A stretch of DNA of 64,000 bases from Agapetus fuscipes (GCA_951799405.1 OX637339.1:14322001-14386000), one strand, 5' to 3'; shown: positions 1-10,290, counted from the stretch's first letter. Notes: generated by a model from the sequence alone, not told the origin. A program made the numbers and translations.

Positions 1-354
1 TAGAGCACATTTTAAATGTGGGGAAAAAATGTGAATTCACTTGGCCGGGATAAAGACAGGACAGGGAGTCAAAAATTCAACATAAATTAAACACTTTTAT
101 GGAGATAGTTGAAAAAACACTTAAGTGCATCATATTGTATGAAGCATTTTCCCCAACTGCATACGTTTCACAGTGCGGTTACATTGAAAAATATTCCTGA
201 TTGTTTGGAATACATTTATTTCTTCACTTTGCTCAAAGAGTATAGTGAATTTTATAGATTAGTTCTTTAATTGTATGATTATAAAATTTAATTTATTGTT
301 TATATTCTTTTCTTGTATAGGTCAATATGCATCTGACCAACTATAAATAGAAAA

Positions 355-560
355 TGGTTCACTCTGCCAATGTCACCCCTGTTTCAGGGAAGGTCAGCAA
401 AGAGTTGCAGGGTGTATGTTCATTTGAGATTTGGGTTTTTATGTTGTAGGTTCACACGCAGAATGTGCAAGTGTGAACTTATACGTGTCTGCTTGTGGGC
501 ATGCACTTAATGTGAATTCCAAATGTAACAATTATATCCATGCAACTTAGAATAGATTAG
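355..560 (+). mobile_element. Family A copy
   Basis: From AATGGTTCACTCTGCC to CAACTTAGAATAGATTAG; the first 40 bp are degenerate. Confidence 0.82.
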
Positions 561-679
561 ATGAGTGACGTTACATAGCCGATTTTTTTATCTTAAATAT
601 AAATGGAGCACCGCAATCGATTTTCCCTATGCTTGGCTCTGCTGCTTAACAGTTGTACCTAGACCTTTTTTTTTAGAAA

Positions 680-830
680 ACGTGAAGATTAACCTAGAGA
701 TAAATTGTGTGAAGCTTGATTCCGATTAGCACACTTTTTTTTTTGATCCTGTTGTTTCCTCTTTTATCTGTAGAAAGAAATTGATACCATATGCCCAAAT
801 GGCGTAGTGAAACACGCCGGGTACTGCTAG
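680..830 (+). mobile_element. Helitron-like 3' end, copy 1
   Basis: Ends with a hairpin GGCGT-(8 nt)-ACGCC, then GGGTACTG, then CTAG at 827-830 followed by T. This is the classic Helitron terminus (hairpin, short spacer, CTRR, host T). The body (GTGAAGATTAACCTAGAG, GTGTGAAGCTTGATTCCG) repeats at 13903-14060. No Rep/helicase coding; 5' end not defined. Confidence 0.65.
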
Positions 831-894
831 TAGTAACATAAACATGGACATCAAAAAAAACTAAAACACAAAACCAATTTCACTTTAACAAACC

Positions 895-1262
895 CTAGCC
901 GCCAACATTACAGGTCAACCGCCATTTCTTTCTATCCTTACATACTTCTTTCATTTCCTCCAGAGTCATAACCTTCTTCATACAAACTCTTCTTTTATTA
1001 TGACTCTGGATATCCCATTCATTCGCAATTTCGGATATTTGGTCCATCCATACCTTTCTCGGTCTTCCTCTACCACGACATCCATCTATTCTACCAACAT
1101 ATACTTTCTTCGTCAGTCTTTCCTCATTTATTCTCTCCATATGCCCAAACCATCTTAACAAACTTCTTTTAATCTTCACTTTCACACTTTCTCTTGCACC
1201 ACATTCTTCTCTTACAAAATCATTCCTCACCCTGTCACTCGTTTTTTCCCAATCATACTTCT
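895..1262 (-). mobile_element. LINE-B 3' fragment (RT C-terminus)
   Basis: The best preserved LINE-B tail. It encodes RNDFVREECG, LLRWFGHMERINEERLTKKV, GRGRPRKVWMDQISEIANEW, KVMTLEEMKEVCKDRKKWRL and stops after CNVGG. The WFGHxER..GRGRPRxxWMDQI pattern is the extreme C-terminus of many insect non-LTR RTs. 5' truncated; no catalytic domain. The same tail appears many times in this window, each truncated near the same place. Confidence 0.75.
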
Positions 1263-1611
1263 TAGAAAGTCCATTTCAACAGTATGGACTTTACTACTTT
1301 CACTTTCATTCACCGTCTAGGCTTCGCTTCCATACTTAAAGGTGGGTAAAAGTATGCCACTGTGTAGTTGTATTAAGTTTTTTTTTATATTTAGACATCT
1401 AGCGCCAGGGGGACGTACTTCACGCAGAGACACCAACCCTGCTACTTGCCTTTGAGGTGGTAACACGAAATTTGTTTGTATAATATTGTAATAATGAAAT
1501 CAAGAAATTGTTTTTTTTATAATCCACAAGAGTTTTCAGCCTAGCTTTTATTTATTCATCCATCAATGAGGTCGGAACATTTTTGATTAAGGAACTGTTT
1601 TCTCGGCGAGT

Positions 1612-1858
1612 CAGTCTTAAGTGAGACTACCGTCTTTAACAACTATAATCAATAATATAAGTTGCAAAGATAAATTACATTTGAGATTTATATTGAATGC
1701 ATTCCTACAAGCAGACACGTATACGTTCGCGCTTGAACGTGCCGCATGTGAACCTACAAGGTAAAAATCCAATCTCAAATGAACATAAGCCCTGCAACTC
1801 TTACAGACCTTGCCTGAAACAGGAGTGACATTGGCAAAGTGAACCAATTTTTTACAGT
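1612..1858 (-). mobile_element. Family A copy
   Basis: AATATAAGTTGCAAAGAT at left, GTGACATTGGCAAAGTGAAC and TTTTACAGTATGGGTG at right. Confidence 0.82.
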
Positions 1859-1865
1859 ATGGGTG

Positions 1866-2045
1866 TTCTTGAGTAGCGTATTTGGAATAGAATAACGTTG
1901 ATTCGAATCACGCTTGGCCCTTCGACCATAACTTCGACCCTGGTTCAACAGATGTCATTGCATACACACAAGCTTCTGCTTTCGCATGAAGACATCCGGC
2001 CAGGCAAAATAGGTTATTGAATTGCATTCCCTTTCATAAATCTAT
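1866..2045 (+). mobile_element. SINE-3 body
   Basis: GATTCGAATCACGCTTGGCC, ACCATAACTTCGACCCTGGT, CAACAGATGTCATTGCATAC, AAGCTTCTGCTTTCGCATGA. Confidence 0.65.
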
Positions 2046-2076
2046 TAAAAAAAATCTTTGCAAAAAAAAAAAAAAA

Positions 2077-2396
2077 CGCAACTAAGCTACACATATAGTG
2101 TAACTTCTTGCCGCGTTATCCCCGAAGGGGTCGCATGTGGCGAGTTGAACCTATTTATTTTTACAGGTAAGGGGGCCGGCCTTACGCCAACCACTTCAGT
2201 GAAGTGGGGGGTTTCCCAGCTCCCGAGGGGGCTGGTACTCATTTCTTGTAAAGGCTGAGTAAACCTTGCCGGTATTTTATTTTGGGGTTTGAAATAAACA
2301 CCGAAACGGGAAATCATTTCTGACACCCTCGGTGGGATTCGAACCCGAGCTTTCGGCGTGGAATGCAAGCACTCTACCACCTGAGCTATCGACCGG
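2077..2396 (-). mobile_element. SINE-2, near-complete copy
   Basis: 3' end at left (AACTAAGCTACACATATAG), head at right (GGGATTCGAACCCGAGC, CTGAGCTATCGACCGGAC). Confidence 0.88.
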
Positions 2397-2399
2397 ACA

Positions 2400-3365
2400 C
2401 TTATATAAAATCTCGATTCTATGTAGGTATACTACTTATGTTGACATATACTATACTATGTTGATATATACTATTCTATGTCGATCTATTTCTATACTGT
2501 GTCGATTTATTCTATACTATATCCCATTGTACATAATATGTCTCTTCTGTTTATAATATTAATGTAATTTATTTGTGGTGTACAATAAAGTTTATTATTA
2601 TTATTATTATATCCATACTATGTAGATATATACTATGCTGATCTATACTATGCCGATCTATACTTTGTCAATCTATACTATGTCGATCTATACTATGTTG
2701 ATCTATTTCTACACTGTGTCGATTTATTCTATACTATATCCATACTATGTAGATATATACTATGCTGATCTATACTATGTCGATCTATACTATGTCGATC
2801 TATACTATGTAGATCCATATCCATATATGTAGATCTATAGGTACTAAGCCCATCTATACTATGTCGATTTATACTATATCTACTATATCCTTATTATGTT
2901 GATCTATACTATGTCGATTTATACTATACTATATCCTTACTATGTTGATCTATACTATGTCGATTTATACTATACTATATCCTTACTATGTTGATCTATA
3001 CTTTGTCGATTTATACTTTACTATATCCTTACTATGTTGATCTATACTATGTCGTTTTATACTATACTATATCCTTACTATGTTGATCTATACTATGTCG
3101 TTTTATACTATACTATATCCTTACTATGTTGATCTATACTATGTCGTTTTATACTATACTATATCCTTACTATGTTGATCTATACTATGTCGTTTTATAC
3201 TATACTATATCCTTACTATGTTGATCTATACTATGTCGTTTTATACTATACTATATCCTTACTATGTTGATCTATACTATGTCGATTTATACTATACTAT
3301 ATCCTTACTATGTTGATCTTTAGGTACCTACTATTTCGATTTATACTATACTATATCTATACTAT
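2400..3365. repeat. AT-rich satellite, 46-bp unit built from TACTATG modules
   Basis: A block of repeated TACTATG(T/C)(T/C)GATCTA modules. From about 2890 to 3345 it settles into a regular 46-bp unit (TACTATGTTGATCTATAC, then TATGTCG(A/T)TTTATAC, then TATACTATATCCT) repeated about ten times with few changes. The left part (2430-2890) uses the same modules irregularly and includes a (TTA)n stretch at about 2590-2610. It abuts the 5' head of a SINE-2 copy at 2396. Short ORFs in it are artefacts of the repeat. Confidence 0.9.
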
Positions 3366-3614
3366 GTTGAATGAAGCATCAAACACAGAGGGCCAGCATT
3401 GCAATGGAAGAGCTCTCTGGATTACGATGCACTGTCAAAGGAATAAGCAGATGGATACTCATTATGTAAAAGTAAACACGGACGGATCCACCATTAGAAA
3501 TAACAGAGCGGGAATATCGTATACCAGTTGGACCCGCGCCAGCCCGAGCGTCATAATACTAACATAGTCAGATATAGGCGAGGTGCAGGGAAGGCGGGGA
3601 GAGAAAGTCTTTTT

Positions 3615-3690
3615 TAATTTTTAAATAGATTTGTGAAGAGGAATGCAACTCCTACTTTATCTGGCCAGAAACAGGTATTAACGTTGTCAA
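3615..3690 (-). mobile_element. SINE-3 end fragment
   Basis: AAATAGATTTGTGAAGAGGA, ATGCAACTCCTACTTTATCT, GGCCAG match 10095-10145. Confidence 0.5.
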
Positions 3691-4549
3691 TTAATAATTC
3701 ATTTTTAAATATTTTTAATGAATTATTAATCCCTCGGCCATGTGAAGTCCATAGGAAATACAAAATATGCTAAATGCAGTACGTAGCCTTTTAGTGCATT
3801 TTCAAAGTACCTACTTCATTTGCATTGAACTCTGTATTGTCTCTTGCCCGACTAGGTGACATCACAATTTTATCCACGTTTTAAAGGTGCGAAGTTAATT
3901 TATATTCTGTATAGATGACAGCTGGCGGAGGGCGCTAATATGATTTAAACAGCCAAAAATATGATGAACATATTGTGTATTTTTTGTTTTTTCTGTAAAA
4001 CACAACTACCTGGTACCTGGTAACTTTACCTGGAACTATCAAAAATAACGTTGGCGAGATGATGGTCGAGATGGCGACGACGTTAGTTCCGATTTTCCCC
4101 ACGTTCAGTTTCAGCCGTAAAATAATATGGTAGATGGTAATAATGTTTTTCAGTAGGCATAGGTAGGTATTCTTTTTTCAAAAACATTTTTTGTTCTTAA
4201 AGTTGACACCCTTGTCTCTGGCGTTTGAAATGACAGATGAAACGGCGGGAAGCCGACTTTTGGCAGCGCGCAAAATAGCGTCCGGCGGCAGCGGCAGGTT
4301 ATATTTAAAACAATGCAGGGATAAACACTAAACAAGACACGCTTCGGTTTATAGCGGAGCATCTGCCATTGCGCGAAAACTTTACGCGAATCCGCGCGTG
4401 ACCTAATCGCCGACATTTTATATTTAAACACACATTTGGGAAATAACGAACTTTCTTGTCGATTGAATAAACGGTGAAGACAAGAAGCTACCCGGTCGAT
4501 GGAGTTCGATCGAAGTTTCAAATTTGATGTTGGCATAATTATTTCGTTC

Positions 4550-4795
4550 CTTGACTTATAGGTTGGTATGAGGCTGACCACCATACTGTAAAAAAATGTT
4601 CACTTGGCCAATGTCACCCCAGTTTCAGGGAAGGTTGGCAAGAATTGCAGGGCTTGTGTTCATTTGAGATTAAGTTTTTATGTTGTAAGTCCACATGCAG
4701 CATGTGTAAGCGCGAACTCATACGTGTATGCGTATGGGAATGCATTTAATATGAATCTAGAATGTAATATATATTTGCAACTAAGATTATAGATT
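4550..4795 (+). mobile_element. Family A, full-length copy
   Basis: CGTTCCTTGACTTATAGGTT to CAACTAAGATTATAGATTA. Confidence 0.84.
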
Positions 4796-4837
4796 ATAAA
4801 AAGACGTAGGTACTCTGTCCTAGTTTGCCTATGTTTT

Positions 4838-4960
4838 TTTTTCTATCCGGACTCGGAAGCCTAGTAGCGTATGGGGATGTATGAAAGCTTTTACACGGTT
4901 AGTCCGGTAATCCATAGACAAACCGGGCAGAATGCGGTGAGTCTAGAAAAGTCCTAAAGC
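4838..4960. mobile_element. MITE-C, inverse-orientation copy
   Basis: TATCCGGACTCGGAAGCC, GTATGGGGATGTATGAAAGC and ACAAACCGGGCAGAATGCGG match MITE-C read in reverse. Left end eroded. Confidence 0.65.
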
Positions 4961-5162
4961 GATAATAGATACCAGCGTAGGTGTGTTCACAGCCTGCTAG
5001 CTTCTTCAGGAGTAAAAAGAACGAGTATATTATGATTTTTTATGGCGGATGAGTAAACGTTGCATACATTATGATTTCCTTCCCTAACTCACTGGAATCG
5101 AACTCTAGTCCTCTGGCTTTGAACTCAAGCGTTCACCAACCGGGCTATCCAAAATTCATCTA

Positions 5163-5520
5163 TAGGTAATCTAAGTTGCAAGGATATATCGCCACCTTAA
5201 AGATAAAACTGAATAAATGCCGATTCACTGATTTGAGATATTTTGGATCAAATATTTTATTGGATGTATTTTTTCAAAGTAAGAGAACTAATTATAAAAA
5301 AAAACTTCTAAAATACAGGTATTTCACACTTCTATAGAGTTCTCTCTCTGAAAAAATAGGAAAAAGGAGCATTTATCTGAGAAACCCATATTAGCTTAAT
5401 AAGTCACTTATTCAGTTTTAGGTACCTTCAAGGTATCGATATTACGTTTAAGATTCATATTCAATGCATGCACATAAGAAGACACGTGTACATTTGCGCT
5501 TACCTGTGCTGTAATACAGG
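5163..5520 (-). mobile_element. Family A, 3' half, interrupted by MITE-G
   Basis: 5163-5182 (AATCTAAGTTGCAAGGATAT) and 5441-5520 (AAGATTCATATTCAATGCAT, GAAGACACGTGTACATTTGC). MITE-G in between. Confidence 0.7.
5183..5440. mobile_element. MITE-G inserted in family A
   Basis: Ends GCCACCTTAAAGATAAAAC and, inverse, ACCTTGAAGGTACCTAAAAC; interior GATTCACTGATTTGAGA, GCATTTATCTGAGAAACCC shared with 38487-38742 and 13535-13600. Family A sequence (minus) lies directly on both sides. Confidence 0.7.
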
Positions 5521-5784
5521 GGCGTGCATCCCATACAGGCACATGTGCCTAACAGGTAGGCAATATATGGTAAAAAACATTTAAGCTTGATATTCAGATT
5601 TAAGATTCAAAATTTAAGTTCTTTTGGTTTATTTCCATCGTTAGCAATTCAGTCAATTTCAAATGAGTTAGTGTAAAGGAATGGGAGAAAACATTTATTC
5701 TGAAACGTATTTGCCTATACCCCATGCACGCGCCTGCTGTAATAGTACCTACTTAAAAATCAACTGAAGAGGTTGGCTGAAGGC

Positions 5785-5860
5785 CCGTCGCCTATAATTC
5801 GGGGACAGCGCGGTAAGAAGTTTATCTATACATGCAGCTTGGTTATTTACTTCGTATTTC
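5785..5860 (+). mobile_element. SINE-2 3' end fragment
   Basis: TCGGGGACAGCGCGGTAAGA, CATGCAGCTTGGTT. Confidence 0.55.
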
Positions 5861-6257
5861 ATTGAAGCTACTTTCATGTCCAGACATTACTAGGTCAACA
5901 TTTCGGGATGATGTCATCCAGTTAGTTCTGGCTAGAATTTAGTGCTTTTCTGAAAATATGATCTATTTACTGCTGGCGCGCTCTGAAGGTCTTTCTGACA
6001 CATAATTATTTATCTGTTTGCCGGGCATTTCATGTCTTCGGGCTTTACACTAATCAATCATGATCTGTGACGTCATTTATCAGCTAAATTTAATCCGATA
6101 CACTAACGCTGTCTGTGTTTCTAGAACATTCTCCGCCAGTTTGCTGGTACATGATTTGAAAAACGTTCGCACCATTAAATTATTATTGATTGATAACTTT
6201 TCCAATGAGACGGCAAGACCTTGATAGAGTAATAAGAAAGTTAATAAGTCTATAATA

Positions 6258-6395
6258 TTCGTCAATCTAAGCTGCAAGGATACATTAATATTTAAGATTC
6301 ATATTAAATATCCGTCCACAAGCATAACATGCAAGTTTACGCTCACGCATTCCGCATGAGTACCTACTTAAAAAAACGCAACCTCAAATGTATGT
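6258..6395 (-). mobile_element. Family A, 3' half
   Basis: GTCAATCTAAGCTGCAAGGA, AAGATTCATATTAAATATCC. Confidence 0.72.
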
Positions 6396-6555
6396 ATGTA
6401 TATATGTGCGTTCCCTGAGGATTCCTAAACCCTCAACCGATTTGAATGAAATATTCAGGAAATACGTAGACTATTCTTAAAATGCTTCCTTTGAAGTTTA
6501 ATGTTGATCAAGAAAAATTGTTTTCACTGTTTTTTTTTTTTTCATATGAAGTTCC

Positions 6556-6812
6556 TAGTTCCTTGACTTATAGGTTGGTATGCGGCTGACCACCCATGCT
6601 GTAAAAATGGTTCACTTTGCCAATGTCATCCCTGTCTCAGGGAAGGACGGCAAGAGTTGCAGGGTGTATCTATGTCCATTTGAGATTTGGTTTTTATGCT
6701 GTAGGTTCACATGAGGCATGTGCAAGCGCGAACTTGTATGTGTCTGGTTGTGAGAATGCATGTAATGTGAATCTCCAATGTAACATATCTTTGCAACTTA
6801 GATTAGATTAGA
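6556..6812 (+). mobile_element. Family A, full-length copy
   Basis: Starts TTCCTTGACTTATAGGTTGG and ends (GATTA)n. Fewest gaps of the full copies. Confidence 0.85.
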
Positions 6813-7029
6813 TTAGAAGTGCTTGGAAAAAGTTATTTCCCATTCCTGGCTAAGCCGCTCATCAGATTTTGAATTAATTTCAAGAAACATGTATCCTACT
6901 CGCCAAATTAATCTTTTGAAGTTTGATTTCGATCTGATTAGAAGTATGTACTTTCGATCTTGTTTAAGATGACGAAGAATAAACCACATTATCTGTGTGA
7001 TATTAAAAACCAACAGAGACAAAAGCCTA

Positions 7030-7150
7030 GCATTCTGAGTCTCAAATTAAAAGAAGCTTTGTAACTCTTGCCACCTTTTTCCGAAACGTAGGTGGTATTA
7101 GCTATAGTGAACCAATTGAATGATCAACCTCATACCAACCTAATTAGGAA
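7030..7150 (-). mobile_element. Family A, 5' half
   Basis: GTAACTCTTGCCACCTT, ATAGTGAACCAATTGAATGA, TCAACCTCATACCAACCTA. Confidence 0.65.
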
Positions 7151-8228
7151 AACGTAATAAATTTTACTAGGTCGCCTTTCTGTCCATTCGTTGGTATCTA
7201 ATAAATAATAATATTTATCTATGATGTTATTTACTTCCCCCTTTCACATCTTTAAAAAAACAAACAAGATATAAATGCAAAATATATCTACCTACCAAAA
7301 TAATTCGAATCACATTGGCTTTTAATTTTTAGCTCGAACAGCCATACTATGAGAATTTCAAATGGCATTCTAAATTCTAAATTTGAATTTCTACAGAAGA
7401 TATCTTGCCTACGGGATTTACTTCGAAGTTAAACGAAACAGATGTGCAAACTTATAAATTTATAGATGTCAAAATCATTTCTGTTTTTACTCAATCAATA
7501 AAATGGAATAAACTAAATATATTTTTTACGCAGATATTTAAAAACGTAAATATTACGACTTATTTTTATTACGGAGTAAAACTCCAACAAAAAGGTTAAT
7601 AATATCGTATTAAAACGTATTGGAGTTTTTTGAATTAAATAAAAATAGTTTTTTTTAAACATTTTTTCCTTAAACTTTACACATAAATGTATACCTGCAA
7701 GCTGAGACTGCCTGAGACACAGGTTTTCCTACTTCAGGCACATGTATTTTTGTACCTATCTCATATTAAATGTACTGTATATCATTTTTTATGAATAAAT
7801 TATTATTAAGTATATCATTTTGAATCTGTTCTTGATTATTTTGAGAGATAAAATAAAAAAAAAACATGTCCTTTTCTTTTAGTTGTACTATCTCGAGCGC
7901 TTTCAAAAATGTTACCTCGCCATTATCAAGAGAATGAATTTTATACGTATTCTCTTGATTGTGACGTAGTAACATCGTTGAAAGCGCTCCAGATAATAAA
8001 ACTCAAGTGAAGAATAATAATTTATTTCTATTTTTATTAATTAAAAAATAAAAATTCAAAATCCTACACCTTTAACATTTTTAGAGAATTGTAATATTTT
8101 CAGACGCAAAAACTATTGATTCACAATTTTATGTCTTTACAAACATATGCAACAAACAAGAACAAAACTTGAAAAAAAAATATCGTGATGAAGTTTTCAA
8201 TTATTTTAAAAAATTGAATGAATTGTAC
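7151..8228. other. No gene or family recognised
   Basis: AT-rich. A small hairpin at about 7893-7985 (CGAGCGCTTTCAAAAATGTT with CGTTGAAAGCGCT) looks like a MITE scrap. If the Ig gene continues, this is intron, but I find no next exon. Confidence 0.5.
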
Positions 8229-8375
8229 CTTCGTTGTCGTTTTCAGCTTCGCAATGCAGCCAGAAGGGCGAGTTCTGCTGGACGACCAGATGCTGAGGTG
8301 TGGTGATCATGGTCAGGGGAGACACTGACTTGTTCTCGTCCATTGGATTGTAGTCCACCTCTTCTTCATCAGATC
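8229..8375 (-). CDS. Exon of an immunoglobulin-superfamily gene (start of first Ig domain)
   Basis: Internal exon on the minus strand, 147 bp, phase 1 at both ends. Encoded protein runs GSDEEEVDYNPMDENK, then PLTMITTPQHLVV, then FWLHCEAENDNEG. The pattern (P-x-hydrophobic, then VVxxNS, then W/L-x-C-x-A) is the A to B strand of an Ig domain, with the Cys being the first of the canonical disulfide pair. The acceptor is strong (tttttgtttccag) and the donor is GAAG followed by GTACAA. It continues the reading frame of the exon at 9556-9726. The partner Cys and the Trp of the C strand must lie in the next exon, which I could not find in 1-8228. Likely role by family: cell-surface or secreted recognition or adhesion protein. 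I infer this from the fold only and assign no orthologue. Confidence 0.68.
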
Positions 8376-8429
8376 CTGGAAACAAAAACACATGTGCTTA
8401 GTACAACGCTAGTGACTTCAACTCTCGCA

Positions 8430-8700
8430 AAAGCCAGATGTGAACAGTTCCATCAATCTCAGCACCTGCAGTGGGCTGGTCACATAATTAGTATGAAAAT
8501 TCTCATCTCCACAAAAGCGAAGGAAAGCAGAAAGGGCAATAATGCGATGGATGGACAGTGTTAACGCAGATGCAGCGAAGGTGGACTTACGTGGTGGGAG
8601 AGCAAAGGCGATGGACAGACGAGAGTGGAAGAGAATCCAGGATTCAGCTAAGGCCCACCCAGAGCTGTAAATATTATGATGACGACGATGAGTGATTTCA
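8430..8700 (+). mobile_element. LINE-E 3' fragment in the Ig-gene intron
   Basis: LQWAGHII and, after a shift, DADAAKVDLRGGRAKAMDRR, EWKRIQDSAKAHPEL then stop and a (GATGAC)-like tail. This is the C-terminal tail of a non-LTR RT (xRWAGH..DRxxWRxI..AxxHPGL). Confidence 0.6.
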
Positions 8701-9089
8701 CGATCGATTAACGACGAGAAGAAAAGAACCAAACGAAGACATTAGTGCTATTATGGAAAAGACGCTGAAGGAACGAATAAGAAGTGTTGTTTATGTAAAA
8801 CCTGCAATAGGAAAGGTATTGAAACATGAAGTAGAAAGAGAATATGGTTTTGGCATGAACAAGTGAAGAGGATGACCACCGATAGACTCTTCCATTAGGT
8901 TGTAAGTATGCCTTGAGGAAGCCACTAATCAGTAAAAAGAGTACTGAGGAGATGGCGAAAAACCGGAGTTCTTTGTACCCGGTATTTTGTGTTTATTAAA
9001 AACAGATTCTCACTTCTCAGGTCTACCCACAACCAGAGGAAAAATGAGAAAATGAATTAGCGCAAAGTTCACTGTATCTATCAGTGCAG

Positions 9090-9270
9090 CCAAGATGGCT
9101 TGTCATCCCTCAGGGATCTCATTTACACCCACTTCTATTTAATGACATTTTTTTATAAAAAAAATTCTTTTATCATATTACTGATATGGAAACATCTATA
9201 TAAAAAACAAAACACCCTCGCTCGGATACACTACAAGACGAAGAAGAAAGTGTAAAAGTTTGCTAGGACG
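9090..9270 (+). mobile_element. LINE RT fragment, first of a tandem pair
   Basis: Frame with VIPQGSHLHPLLFNDIF (RT motif B), then a degenerate FYxxDDMK-like piece (motif C region) and LQDEEES. Stops and shifts present. Repeated at 9310-9555. Confidence 0.6.
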
Positions 9271-9312
9271 TACCTTCTAATTCATCATCGCAATCCTCGT
9301 CATTATTATAAG
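9269..9312 (-). pseudogene. Duplicated 3' end of the acidic exon
   Basis: On the minus strand this stretch encodes YNNDEDCDDELE and ends with the same GAATTAGAAG plus GTAC donor as the exon at 9556-9726. The flanking LINE-derived DNA is duplicated with it (about 9100-9270 matches about 9310-9555). It looks like the residue of a tandem duplication. A short alternative exon (an AG-GT precedes it at about 9313) is possible but weakly supported. Confidence 0.4.
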
Positions 9313-9555
9313 GTGTACCTCAGGGTTCTTCTCTTGGCCCACTTCTATTATATTTATTTATTTATAAATAAATAAATAAATAAATTTTATTATATTGAAG
9401 TATTCATTGAATAAAAGTGGGCCAAGATGAAAACATATTTTTGATATAGGATGTTCCTATGTCATATTATCGATATGAAAACTTATACGTAAGGAACATA
9501 CCCTTAGATCCACTACAAGAGGAAGTAGAAAGAGAAAAAGTTCGCTGGGGCATAC
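9310..9555 (+). mobile_element. LINE RT fragment, second of a tandem pair, abutting a splice donor
   Basis: GVPQGSSLGPLLLY (RT motif B), then a hairpin-forming insertion (TTGGCCCACTTCTAT..ATAGAAGTGGGCCAA type, 9316-9427), then the motif C remnant and PLDPLQEEVEREKVRW. It ends at the minus-strand donor of exon 9556-9726, so the first intron bases of the Ig gene are LINE-derived. Confidence 0.6.
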
Positions 9556-9726
9556 CTTCTAATTCATCATCGGAATCAGCTTCATCGGCCTCGTAATCGT
9601 GACTGTCCGGGGAGTCTCGATGGTACATGTGATCATCATCATCATCATCATCTGTGGAATGATGATATGATGATGTACTCCTGGCTGGTCTCTGATTTGA
9701 AACATCACGACGATAGCGACCGGAAA
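9556..9726 (-). CDS. Exon of an immunoglobulin-superfamily gene (acidic linker)
   Basis: Internal coding exon read on the minus strand, 171 bp, phase 1 at both ends. It encodes a basic start (SGRYRRDVSNQ), a Ser/His stretch, seven consecutive Asp residues and an acidic tail ending DSDDELE. Seen in the sequence: a pyrimidine-rich tract and AG just upstream (9727-9728), a GT donor just downstream (GAAG then GTATG), and an open frame throughout. The last base joins the next exon (8229-8375) to make a Gly codon with no frame break. Such a low-complexity acidic segment before an Ig domain suggests an extracellular or pro-region linker. The specific gene is not recognised. A small duplicate of its 3' end lies at 9269-9312. 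An arbitrary long ORF in another frame overlaps it and is not the product. Confidence 0.6.
9620..9652. repeat. (ATC)n tract coding poly-Asp
   Basis: Seven ATC triplets, which on the minus strand encode the Asp run of the Ig-gene exon. Likely length-variable. Confidence 0.7.
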
Positions 9727-10084
9727 CTGAAAAAGAAGAAAAACATCCATTAAATACAAAAAAAAGGGAAAAGGACTCTAAATTTGTTACACTTCAAGTT
9801 TTCCTTGGTTGGGTGACATTATAAGCTCAGGTGACCTTTGACGGATATTTTAACCAAGTTTTGGGCCTTAGATTTTACTCCAATAATATTCAGTATGGTA
9901 GTAAGTATGTTGGACAGTTTGGAGCCCCAAATATTTTTAACTTAAATGTAAGTATGTGATGTATGGATCTTAGTTTTTGGCACTCAAATGATTTGAATGC
10001 AAATTAATTCATGCAAGAGTACCATAAGAGACAGAGAGGGAGTACTTCCATTTTTAAAAGATATCGTCATATATTTTGCTTGTT

Positions 10085-10290
10085 TTTTTTTAAAATAGAT
10101 TAGTGAAGAGGAATGCAATTCACCACCCTATTTGGCCTGGCCAGTTGTCTTCATGCGAAAGCAGAAGCTTGTGTCCATGCAATGGCATCTGTTGAACTAG
10201 GGTCGAAGTTATGGTCAAATGGCCAGACGTGATTCAAACTAATGTTATTCTGTTCCAAATACGCTAATCAAGATTAGCGACTTCACTCCC
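10085..10290 (-). mobile_element. SINE-3 body
   Basis: Inverse of 1866-2045: TCATGCGAAAGCAGAAGCTT, AATGGCATCTGTTGAACTAG, AGACGTGATTCAAACTAATG. Confidence 0.65.

Noticed and set aside
2344..2392. tRNA gene
   Set aside because: The tRNA-like A and B boxes belong to the SINE-2 head; followed by SINE body, no proper acceptor stem. The same applies to all other SINE-1, 2 and 3 heads.
2332..2832. Tyr/Ile-rich ORFs
   Set aside because: They arise from TACTATG/ATCTAT satellite modules and not from a gene.
2890..3345. CRISPR-like array
   Set aside because: Units are directly adjacent with no unique spacers and the DNA is eukaryotic; it is a satellite.
3360..3567. VKVNTDGSTIRNNRAGISY, reminiscent of an RNase H start
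   Set aside because: Only about 20 residues resemble the TDGS motif and nothing downstream fits; no flanking LINE sequence. Too weak.
4150..4584. 144-codon minus-strand ORF in GC-richer DNA
   Set aside because: No domain recognised, no splice-site support, overlaps the family A start at 4550. It might be part of an unlisted repeat.
9559..9759. Met-rich ORF MYLMDVFLLFQF.. on the minus strand
   Set aside because: It is the wrong frame of the acidic exon; the Asp frame has correct splice sites and phase.
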